Assembly: GCA_016795295.1 (NCBI GenBank)
Contig: JAEUHP010000178.1
Span: 1-32,058 of the forward strand
DNA length: 32,058 bases
From: Planctomycetota bacterium
GTDB lineage: Bacteria > Planctomycetota > UBA1135 > UBA2386
Direction: 5' to 3'
The notes beneath the pieces were generated by a model that saw only the letters and a list, made by a program, of their open reading frames with translations, did not search any database and was not told the origin of the DNA. The translations under genes were made by a program, and so were the position numbers. Below, piece by piece: positions 24,199-30,803 of the stretch; the first letter of the stretch is position 1; the number at the start of each line of letters is the position of its first letter.

Positions 24199-25260
24199 TC
24201 ACCGAGGTCTCTCGTTGGCTCGGTGCGCCGAGCCGAGCAGGGCCTGGGCGGCGCGCAGCCGCGGGTCACCGTGCCAGCGCACGGCGGCTCGCTGCACCAG
24301 TGCCAGGGCTGCGGGCAGCCGCCCGCGCGCGGCGAGCACGCGGGCGCGCGCCAGCACCTGACCGCTGCGCGGGCAGCGCTGGATGCTGCGCGCCGCGCGG
24401 ATCGCCTGCAGCGCGGCGCGGCACTGGCCCGCTGCGAGATGGGCTTCGGCGAGCCACAACCAGCCAGCAGGCGCGTCGGGCAGCAGCGCCACGGCCGTCT
24501 GCAGCGCTTGCCGGGCGTCGAACGGCTGCCCGGCGCGGTGCTGCCGGCGCCAGCGCTGCAGCAACGTGCGCACCCGGACCATCGGCCCGCCGCGCGGCAC
24601 GCGCCGCAGCAGGCGGTGCAGCCGGGTGAGCCGTCGGGCCACGTCCGGGGCGCGCCAGTGGGTGCCGAGCAGGGGCAGGGCGACCGAACTGCGCAGCAGA
24701 TCGGCGCCGAGGCCGGCGAACGCCTCGCCGGCGCGCCGCTGCCAGAACGCCGCCGCCGCCGCGTCGTGGCCGAGGTCGGCGGCGAGCGCGCGCAGGTGCT
24801 GCCGCAGGTCGCGTTCGCGCTGGCCGGTGCGTTCGCGGGTGGCCGCCAGATTCACCCGGCCGTTGCCACAGAACACCAGCGGCAGGCGCGCCAGAGGATC
24901 GTGGCTCGTGCCCGGGGCCTCGGGCGGACCAGCCAGGTCTTCGGGCTCGGCCTGCGGCCGGCGGTTGGCCCAGGTCAGGCGGTGGTGGTAGACCCAATGC
25001 TCGACACGCCGCAGCCAACGGCCGACGCGTGCGCGCGCCGGCAGCGCGAGCAGCAGGGGGGCGCGTTCGAGGCAGTCGACCACCAGTTCCTGGTGCAGTT
25101 CTTGGCGCAGGTCGGTCAATTCGGCGGCGGGCAGGCGGCGCCAGCGCGCGATGCGCAGCACGGCGAGCGGCAGGTGCTGTTCGGCGAACTGGCTCAGGTG
25201 GGCCAACGCGAAGCGCACGGCAGCGCGGTCCTGGTCGGTGGGCAGGTGGGGGTCGAGCAT
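24199..25260 (-). CDS. Cytoplasmic hypothetical, helical with TPR-like C terminus
   Basis: 353 aa, no signal peptide. Arg/Ala/Leu-rich and predicted mostly helical. The first ~110 residues (AELTDLRQELHQELVVDCLE ... RWLRRVEHWVYHHRL) loosely resemble a sigma-70 region 2 (a D-L-x-Q-E core followed by an aromatic helix), but this is weak. The last ~85 residues contain TPR-like helix pairs (GWLWLAEAHLAAGQCRAAL, then AARGRLPAALALV). The start was set at the ATG at 25260, because the open frame runs on upstream into the divergent purA gene and its extension has no ribosome binding site. Divergent from purA, 118 bp apart. Function unknown. The antisense frame also has codons lacking stops, so the boundary is uncertain. 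Confidence 0.6.
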   Translation of the reverse strand: MLDPHLPTDQDRAAVRFALAHLSQFAEQHLPLAVLRIARWRRLPAAELTDLRQELHQELVVDCLERAPLLLALPARARVGRWLRRVEHWVYHHRLTWANRRPQAEPEDLAGPPEAPGTSHDPLARLPLVFCGNGRVNLAATRERTGQRERDLRQHLRALAADLGHDAAAAAFWQRRAGEAFAGLGADLLRSSVALPLLGTHWRAPDVARRLTRLHRLLRRVPRGGPMVRVRTLLQRWRRQHRAGQPFDARQALQTAVALLPDAPAGWLWLAEAHLAAGQCRAALQAIRAARSIQRCPRSGQVLARARVLAARGRLPAALALVQRAAVRWHGDPRLRAAQALLGSAHRANERPR

Positions 25261-25271
25261 GGGGGTGGTGG

Positions 25272-25287
25272 GGGCGGGCACCCGCCC
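25272..25287. repeat. Perfect 7-bp inverted repeat in the purA divergent region
   Basis: GGGCGGG (25272-25278) and CCCGCCC (25281-25287) are separated by CA. It sits between the starts of the leftward hypothetical and purA. It could be an operator, a hairpin, or only GC-rich chance. Confidence 0.3.
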
Positions 25288-25335
25288 GCCTACTTCCTTG
25301 TGCACCACGGGGGGACACTCGGTGTGGCGCCCGTG

Positions 25336-25354
25336 GCATGCCTCTCGGTATGCT
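25336..25354 (+). promoter_or_regulatory. Hairpin and -10-like TATGCT upstream of purA
   Basis: GCATGCC (25336-25342) pairs with GGTATGC (25347-25353, one G-T pair) around TCTC. The same bases include the hexamer TATGCT (25349-25354), 24 bases upstream of the purA ATG, followed by a pyrimidine-rich stretch. The octamer GGTATGCT is also found before the GDSL gene. Which of hairpin or promoter matters cannot be told. Confidence 0.3.
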
Positions 25355-25378
25355 CTTCCCCCTTTTGCGCAGCACACC

Positions 25379-26647
25379 ATGCCAACCACCTGTGTCGTAG
25401 GCATCCTCTGGGGTGACGAAGGCAAGGGCAAGGTCATCGACTACCTCGCCGCCGACACCGATTTCGTCGTGCGCTTCGGCGGCGGCCACAACGCCGGGCA
25501 CACCCTGGTCCTGCCCAGCGGCAAGCTGGTGCTGCACCTGGTGCCTTCGGGCATCGTGCACGCCCACACCGTGAACGTGATCGGCAACGGCGTGGTGGTC
25601 GACCCGATCCACCTGGTCGGCGAGATCGACAAGTTGCGCCAGCGCGGCTTGCGGGTCGAACTCGGCCAGAACCTGCTGCTGAGCGAGCGCGCCCACGTGA
25701 TCCTGGAGGCGCACCGCCAGCAGGACCACTGGCACGAACAGTTGCGTGGCAGCGGCAAGATCGGCACCACCGGCCGCGGCATCGGCCCGGCCTACGCCGA
25801 CCGCTGCAGCCGCATCGGCTTGCGGCTCGGCGACCTGCTGCGCCCCGAACGGCTGCGCAGCGGGCTCGCGGCGATGGTGCAGCAGAAGAACGCCTGGTTC
25901 GGCCCTTCGGGGCTGCCGCCGCTCGACCTGGAGGTCATGTACCGGGACCTGCTGGCCGCCGGCGAGAAGTTGCGTCCCGGCATCGTCGACGCCGGGGCCG
26001 TGCTGCGCAGGGCCCACGCCGCTGGGCAGCGCATCCTGATCGAAGGGGCACAGGGTTGCCTGCTCGACGTGGAGCAGGGCACCTACCCGTTCGTCACCAG
26101 TTCGCACGCCAGCACCGGCGGTGCGTTCTCGGGCACTGGCCTGCCGCCGCATGCGATGCGCACCGTCGGCATCGCCAAGGCCTATGCCACGCGGGTCGGC
26201 GAAGGCCCGTTCCCGACCGAGCTGAAGGACGAACTCGGCAACCGCCTGCGCATCGCCGGCAACGAGTTCGGTTCGACCACCGGGCGGCCGCGCCGCTGCG
26301 GCTGGTTCGACAGCGTCGCGGTGCGCTACTCGGGCGCCGTTTCGGGTGTCACCGAGTTGGTGCTGACCAACCTCGACGTGCTGCGCGGTTTCCCGCTGCG
26401 CATCGCGGTGGCCTACCGCCTGCCGGACGGGCGCACCACGACCGAACTGCCCGCGTTCGACCTGGACCAGTGCGTGCCCGAGTACGTCGATTTGCCGGGG
26501 TTCACCGAGGACCTGCAGCAAGTGCGGCAGTTCGCGGCGTTGCCGCAGAACGCGCAGCGCTACGTGCAGGCGATCGAACAGCACACCGGCCTGCCGGTGC
26601 GCACCGTGTCGGTCGGTCCGGGCCGCGACCAGGTGATCGTGCGGTGA
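25379..26647 (+). CDS. purA: Adenylosuccinate synthetase
   Basis: 422 aa, normal length. Catalyses GTP-dependent joining of IMP and aspartate to adenylosuccinate, the first step of AMP synthesis, in the cytoplasm. Visible motifs: GDEGKGK (12-18, with Asp13), NAGH (38-41, with His41), the P-loop-adjacent GTTGRGIGPAYADR (129-142), IEGAQGCLLD-x-E-x-GTYPFVTSS (221-242), VGEGPFPTE (273-281) and TTGRPRRCGW (300-309), all in standard order. Asp13 and His41 even keep the residue numbers of the E. coli enzyme. Translated from an ATG 118 bp from the divergent hypothetical. The end overlaps the next gene's GTG by 4 bases (GTGA), so it heads a purA-uppS-cdsA unit. Confidence 0.97.
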   Translation: MPTTCVVGILWGDEGKGKVIDYLAADTDFVVRFGGGHNAGHTLVLPSGKLVLHLVPSGIVHAHTVNVIGNGVVVDPIHLVGEIDKLRQRGLRVELGQNLLLSERAHVILEAHRQQDHWHEQLRGSGKIGTTGRGIGPAYADRCSRIGLRLGDLLRPERLRSGLAAMVQQKNAWFGPSGLPPLDLEVMYRDLLAAGEKLRPGIVDAGAVLRRAHAAGQRILIEGAQGCLLDVEQGTYPFVTSSHASTGGAFSGTGLPPHAMRTVGIAKAYATRVGEGPFPTELKDELGNRLRIAGNEFGSTTGRPRRCGWFDSVAVRYSGAVSGVTELVLTNLDVLRGFPLRIAVAYRLPDGRTTTELPAFDLDQCVPEYVDLPGFTEDLQQVRQFAALPQNAQRYVQAIEQHTGLPVRTVSVGPGRDQVIVR

Positions 26648-27384
26648 AAGAACGCGCCGTGAGCCGGTCGGCCGCGGGGGACCTGGTGGTGCCGCGCTCG
26701 GTCGCCGTGATCATGGACGGCAACGGGCGCTGGGCCAAGAGCGCTGGTCTCGAGCGCATCCGCGGCCACGAACGGGGCATCGACGCGGTGCGCACCACGG
26801 TCACCGAATGCGCGCGGCTCGGCGTGGAAGCGCTGGTGCTCTACGCGTTCTCGGAGGAGAACTGGCAGCGGCCGCAGCGTGAGATCGACCTGTTGTTCGG
26901 TTTGCTGAAGCGGTTTCTGGTCGAGGAACGCGACACGCTGATGCAGAACCGGGTGCGGCTCCTGCACGTCGGTCGTCGCCAGCGGCTCGCGCCAGACGTG
27001 CTTGAGCGGCTCGATGCTGCGGTGGCCCTCACCGCGAACAACGCCGGCATGCGGCTCGGCTTGGCGATTGCGTATGGCGGCCGTCAGGAACTGGTCGACG
27101 GCGTGCAGCGCATCGCCGCGGCGGTGCGCGCCGGCCGCCTCGAACCTGCCGCGATCGACGAGGCGACCGTGCGCGCGCACCTCTACCACCCCGAACTGCC
27201 GGATCCGGACCTGTTGATCCGCACCGCCGGGGAGCAGCGCATCAGCAACTTCCTGCTCTGGCAGACCAGCTACGCCGAGTTCCATGCCTGCGCGAAGTGC
27301 TGGCCGGAGTTCGGTGCGGCCGAGTTGCACGAGGCGTTCCGCGACTATGGCCGCCGTACCCGCAAGTTCGGCAAGGTGCCGTGA
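26644..27384 (+). CDS. uppS: Undecaprenyl pyrophosphate synthase (cis-prenyltransferase)
   Basis: 246 aa. Condenses isopentenyl diphosphate onto farnesyl diphosphate to make the C55 carrier lipid for wall and surface-polymer synthesis; cytoplasmic, membrane-associated. Motifs: V-A-V-I-MDGNGRWA (20-31, catalytic Asp25), GHERG (41-45), YAFSEENWQRP (67-77) and IRTAGEQRISNFLLWQ (192-207). The last is IRTSGE in most members; here Ser is replaced by Ala. GTG 26644 overlaps the purA stop; an in-frame GTG at 26659 is a possible later start. The stop overlaps the ATG of cdsA by one base (TGATG). Confidence 0.95.
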   Translation: MKERAVSRSAAGDLVVPRSVAVIMDGNGRWAKSAGLERIRGHERGIDAVRTTVTECARLGVEALVLYAFSEENWQRPQREIDLLFGLLKRFLVEERDTLMQNRVRLLHVGRRQRLAPDVLERLDAAVALTANNAGMRLGLAIAYGGRQELVDGVQRIAAAVRAGRLEPAAIDEATVRAHLYHPELPDPDLLIRTAGEQRISNFLLWQTSYAEFHACAKCWPEFGAAELHEAFRDYGRRTRKFGKVP

Positions 27385-28235
27385 TGGCCAGCGACCTCGG
27401 GGTGCGGGCGGTGCTGGCGCCGACCATGCTGCTGCTGATCGGCCTCGTCTATTGGGCGGATCTGCACGGCGTCTCCGGGTTGCCGCGCGGCGCCCTGGCG
27501 GGCGCGGTGCTGTGGCTGCTCGGCACCGTCGGGGCTTGGGAATTCGCCCAGTTGCTGCGCGGCGGCGGCTTCGCGGTGGCCAAGCGCACGCTGGTGGTGG
27601 CCACGGGGGCGCTGTTGGCGACGGCGTTCCCGCTCGGTTGGCACCAGATCGACCACGAGTTCTATCCGCTGGTGGTCGGCACCATGGTGCTGCTGTTTCC
27701 GTTGGCGGTGCGTTCGCTGCGCAAGGAGGACATGCGGTCCGGGCTCGAACTCCAGGGCGGTACCCTGCTCGGCTTCCTGTTCGTCGCCTGGCCGATGTAC
27801 CTGGCGATCGGCATGGGGCTGCGGCATCTGCCGTCGCTGTTGTTCGTGGTCTTGGTGTGCAAGGGCGGCGACATCGGTGGCTATTGCCTCGGGCGCCTGT
27901 TGGGCCAGCGCAAGTTGATCCCGCACGTGAGCCCGGGCAAGACCGTCGAGGGCGCGTTCGGCAGCCTCGCCGCGTCGGTGGCGCTGGCGTTCGCCCTGCG
28001 GCCTTGGCTGCTGCTGCCCGAAGTGCCACTGCCGGTCTGGGCGGTGTTGCCGGTTGGTCTGCTGCTCAACTTCACCACCCAGACCGGCGACCTGATCGAG
28101 TCCCTGCTGAAGCGTCGCTGCGGCGCGAAAGACAGTTCGCGCCTGCTGCCGGCGCATGGTGGCGTGCTGGACCTGATCGACAGCCTGCTGTTCTCGTTCT
28201 GTGCCTGGTTCCTGGTGCTGGTCTGGCTGACCTGA
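27384..28235 (+). CDS. cdsA: Phosphatidate cytidylyltransferase (CDP-diacylglycerol synthase)
   Basis: 283 aa, about eight or nine transmembrane segments. Makes CDP-diacylglycerol from CTP and phosphatidic acid for phospholipid synthesis, in the inner membrane. The family C-terminal signature is clear: K160-GGD163, SPGKTVEG (183-190), TGD-x-x-ES-x-x-KR (234-244), and the metal/CTP site K249-D-S ... LPAHGG-x-LD-x-x-DS (254-267), with Asp263 and Asp266. The consensus Arg in LDR-x-DS is Leu here. Translationally coupled to uppS, as in many bacteria. A 69-bp gap follows before phoH, so this ends the first sub-operon. Confidence 0.95.
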   Translation: MASDLGVRAVLAPTMLLLIGLVYWADLHGVSGLPRGALAGAVLWLLGTVGAWEFAQLLRGGGFAVAKRTLVVATGALLATAFPLGWHQIDHEFYPLVVGTMVLLFPLAVRSLRKEDMRSGLELQGGTLLGFLFVAWPMYLAIGMGLRHLPSLLFVVLVCKGGDIGGYCLGRLLGQRKLIPHVSPGKTVEGAFGSLAASVALAFALRPWLLLPEVPLPVWAVLPVGLLLNFTTQTGDLIESLLKRRCGAKDSSRLLPAHGGVLDLIDSLLFSFCAWFLVLVWLT

Positions 28236-28290
28236 GCTCGTGTCGGGCGGCGCTCCGGCTTCCGGCCCCCCAAACGGGTCGGGTCGGCGC

Positions 28291-28296
28291 TAAGCT
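28291..28296 (+). promoter_or_regulatory. -10-like TAAGCT just before phoH
   Basis: GCTAAGCT lies 8 bases before the phoH ATG (28305). A start at normal distance would give a leaderless mRNA. No -35 could be recognised, so phoH may equally be read from the purA-uppS-cdsA transcript. Confidence 0.25.
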
Positions 28297-28304
28297 ACGG
28301 GCCG

Positions 28305-29324
28305 ATGACTGACGCCGACGTGCACATCCCGGTCCAATCGGTCGAGGAAGCCCGAACGCTCCTCGGCCCGCTCGACAGCAACGCGCGGTTGATCCGCGAG
28401 CTGCACGGCGTCAGCGTGCTGGCGCGGGACGGCGGGCTGCGCCTCCTGGGCGACGCCGGCCACGTCGGTGTGGTACAGCAGGTGCTGGAGGCGAGTCTGC
28501 AGACCATCCGCACCGGGCGCCGCCTCTCCACCCAGGAGATCGCGGAGCGGCTGCGGCACACCATGGGGGCCGAAGTACCGTTCCTCGGCGACGGTGCGAC
28601 GCCGCCCGAACGGCAGTTGCGGGTGGCCACCCCGACGGCGGTGCGGGCGCGCACCGCGGGGCAGCAGCGCTACCTCGAATGCATGGAGACCCACGACGTG
28701 GTGTTCGCCGTGGGGCCGGCGGGCACCGGCAAGACCTACCTCGCCGTGGCCAAGGCCATCGACGCGATGAAACGGGGCCTCGTGCGGCGCATCGTGCTGG
28801 TGCGTCCGGCGGTCGAAGCGGGCGAGAAGCTGGGGTTCCTGCCCGGCGACTTCCAGCAGAAGATCGACCCCTACCTGCGGCCGATGTACGACGCACTGCA
28901 GGACCTGCTCGACGCCCGCACGCGGGCCCGTTGGCTCGACAGCGACGTGGTCGAAGTGTGTCCGCTGGCCTACATGCGCGGGCGCACGCTGAACCGCGCC
29001 TTCGTGATTCTCGACGAAGCGCAGAACACCACCGTGCCGCAGATGCTGATGTTCCTGACCCGCCTCGGCGAGGGCTCGCACATGGTGGTCACCGGCGACC
29101 CGTCGCAGGTCGACTTGCCGGGGAACGTGACCTCGGGCTTGGCCGACGCGGTGCGCAAGCTGGACGGCGTGGACGGGATCGGGATGGTGCGGCTCCTGGC
29201 CGAGGACGTGGTGCGGCATCCGGTGGTGAGCCGGATCGTGGTCGCCTACGACCATGCCGCCGGTGGCCATGCACACGCCCCAGGCGGCAAGCCCCAGGCC
29301 GCCGACGGCAAGCCGCGCGCATGA
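28305..29324 (+). CDS. phoH: PhoH-family P-loop NTPase
   Basis: 339 aa. Cytoplasmic ATP-binding protein of the PhoH family, thought to act with YbeY in RNA maturation and ribosome quality control. Walker A is GPAGTGKT (137-144), Walker B is VILDEAQ (234-240), and a sensor motif is TGDPSQVDLP (263-272). The N-terminal ~110 residues are the extra domain of the long PhoH form. The C terminus ends in a His/Gly/Lys-rich tail (about 317-339) of no known role. The stop overlaps the ybeY start (ATGA). The phoH-ybeY pair is a conserved bacterial neighbourhood. Confidence 0.95.
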   Translation: MTDADVHIPVQSVEEARTLLGPLDSNARLIRELHGVSVLARDGGLRLLGDAGHVGVVQQVLEASLQTIRTGRRLSTQEIAERLRHTMGAEVPFLGDGATPPERQLRVATPTAVRARTAGQQRYLECMETHDVVFAVGPAGTGKTYLAVAKAIDAMKRGLVRRIVLVRPAVEAGEKLGFLPGDFQQKIDPYLRPMYDALQDLLDARTRARWLDSDVVEVCPLAYMRGRTLNRAFVILDEAQNTTVPQMLMFLTRLGEGSHMVVTGDPSQVDLPGNVTSGLADAVRKLDGVDGIGMVRLLAEDVVRHPVVSRIVVAYDHAAGGHAHAPGGKPQAADGKPRA

Positions 29325-29764
29325 CTTTGCGCGCGCGACGCACTCCGGTGCAGATCGTCGACCGCGGGCGTCCGCGCAGCGACGCGGCGTTCCTGCGGCG
29401 GGTGGCGCGCGCGGCGCTGCGCCACGGCGGGCGTCCGGAACTGCCGGTGTCGCTGCTGTTGACCGACGATGCCGAGATCGCGCGGCTGCACGCGGAGTTT
29501 CTCGGGGATGCCACGCCGACCGACGTGATTTCGTTCGACCTCGGCGACAGCGCCGAACTGGTCGTCAGCGTCGAAACGGCGCGCCGCGTGGCGCGCGAAC
29601 GCGGCCACCGCGCGCGCGACGAAGTGGCGCTCTACGTCGTGCACGGTTTGCTGCACGTGTGTGGCCACGACGACCACGGCGTGCGCGCGCGCAAGCGCAT
29701 GCGCAGCGCCGAGCAGGCCGTGCTCGCGGCGTTGGGTCTCGCGGTTGCTCCGGTCGATGCGTGA
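29321..29764 (+). CDS. ybeY: Endoribonuclease / rRNA maturation factor YbeY
   Basis: 147 aa. Metal-dependent RNase involved in 16S rRNA 3'-end processing and ribosome quality control. Core features: TPTDVISFDL (65-74) and the metal-binding motif H108-G-L-L-H112-V-C-G-H-D-D-H119. The third His is displaced by one compared with the HG-x-LH-x-x-G-x-DH form, as in the D-D-H variant found in many homologues. The start at 29321 is the ATGA overlap with phoH. A 139-bp gap follows before the sigma factor gene. Confidence 0.93.
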   Translation: MTLRARRTPVQIVDRGRPRSDAAFLRRVARAALRHGGRPELPVSLLLTDDAEIARLHAEFLGDATPTDVISFDLGDSAELVVSVETARRVARERGHRARDEVALYVVHGLLHVCGHDDHGVRARKRMRSAEQAVLAALGLAVAPVDA

Positions 29765-29858
29765 TGCGCGCGACTCTGCGCGTGCCGCGGGCGGCGTGGT
29801 GTGTGCAGTGCGCGGCATGCGTGATGGAATCGACCGTGCTCCATCCTCGTCTCTGTCG

Positions 29859-29888
29859 TTGCGCCGCGACGCATCGCTGTGGTAGCGT
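29859..29888 (+). promoter_or_regulatory. Candidate promoter for the sigma factor gene
   Basis: TTGCGC (29859-29864) and TAGCGT (29883-29888) are separated by 18 bases, near-consensus spacing for a sigma70-type promoter. It lies in the 139-bp gap after ybeY. Initiation would fall near 29895, upstream of each possible start codon (29904, 29934, 29964). Confidence 0.35.
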
Positions 29889-29903
29889 TCGCCATGCGGT
29901 GGT

Positions 29904-30794
29904 GTGCCGACCGATCTCGCGGCTGGCACACCGATGCTGGTCACCGGTCATGAGTGCCTGCACATGGTGAGCGACAACCCGAACGCGGCCACGCGGCGTG
30001 CGCGCGGCGCTGAGCAAGACGTCGTGCCTGCTCCGGTGGTTTCGATCGAAGCGATCGACTTCTCTGCGGTGACCACCGACGAGCTGTTGGCTCGGTACCG
30101 CGCGCAACCCGACTCTGCTGTGCGCAACGTCTTGGTCGAGCGCCATCGCGACTTGGTCGAAGCGATGGCCCGGCAGCTCGCCGTGCGCTTGCCGTCGAGT
30201 GTCGATCCGCAGGACTTGGTGCACGCCGGCATCTGGGGGCTGATGCACTCGATCGATGTCTACGATCCCGCGCGCTGCGATGCGTTCACCGCGTTCCTGC
30301 GCATCCGTGTGCGAGGGGCGATGCTCGACGAGCTGCGGCACATGGACCACCTGCCGCGTCTGTTCCGCCGTCGCCAGCGCGAGCGCGAAGCGGCGCTGTT
30401 GCGGCTGCGTGCCGCGCTGGACCGCGAGCCCAGCGACGCCGAGCTCGCGGCCGAACTCGGGATCGACGAAGCCGAGTTGTGGCGTCGCTACGGCAGTTTG
30501 GCCGTGCGTCTGCTGCCCGCCGGAGATGCCGAAGTGGGGCCGGCGATCGAGGCGGTTGCCGACGAAGCCTGCGAGTCGCCAATCGAAGCGCTGACGCGCC
30601 AGGAACTGCTCGCCTTGATCCGACGTTCCCTGCCGCCTCTCGAGTGGAAAGTGTTGCAGCTTCACTACTTGGAGGGGATGACCGGCAAGCAGGTGGCGCG
30701 TCGTATGCGCCTCTCGGCGTCCCGGATCTGCCAGATCCACGGCGCGGTCTTGGACCGGCTGAAGACCCAGCTCGCGGCCGCGGCGGCCGTCTGA
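29904..30794 (+). CDS. RNA polymerase sigma factor, FliA/WhiG type
   Basis: Up to 296 aa. Alternative sigma factor of the sigma-28/WhiG group, directing RNA polymerase to a special promoter set. Region 2 spans about 75-150 (VDPQDLVHAGIWGLMHSIDVYDP ... FLRIRVRGAMLDELRHMD), region 3 about 155-200 (with REPSDAELAAELGIDEAEL), and region 4 about 235-290 (LPPLEWKVLQLHYLEGMTGKQVARRM with SASRICQIHGAVLDRL). GTG 29904 is the longest start. ATG 29934 and ATG 29964 are in frame and plausible, as the residues before region 2 are poorly conserved. No flagellar or anti-sigma gene adjoins it. lysA follows after 9 bp. Confidence 0.92.
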   Translation: MPTDLAAGTPMLVTGHECLHMVSDNPNAATRRARGAEQDVVPAPVVSIEAIDFSAVTTDELLARYRAQPDSAVRNVLVERHRDLVEAMARQLAVRLPSSVDPQDLVHAGIWGLMHSIDVYDPARCDAFTAFLRIRVRGAMLDELRHMDHLPRLFRRRQREREAALLRLRAALDREPSDAELAAELGIDEAELWRRYGSLAVRLLPAGDAEVGPAIEAVADEACESPIEALTRQELLALIRRSLPPLEWKVLQLHYLEGMTGKQVARRMRLSASRICQIHGAVLDRLKTQLAAAAAV

Positions 30795-30803
30795 GGGGGG
30801 TGC

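Noticed and set aside
25261..25437. Upstream extension of the leftward hypothetical
   Set aside because: Would overlap the well-supported purA start and has a Cys/His/Pro-rich shadow composition.
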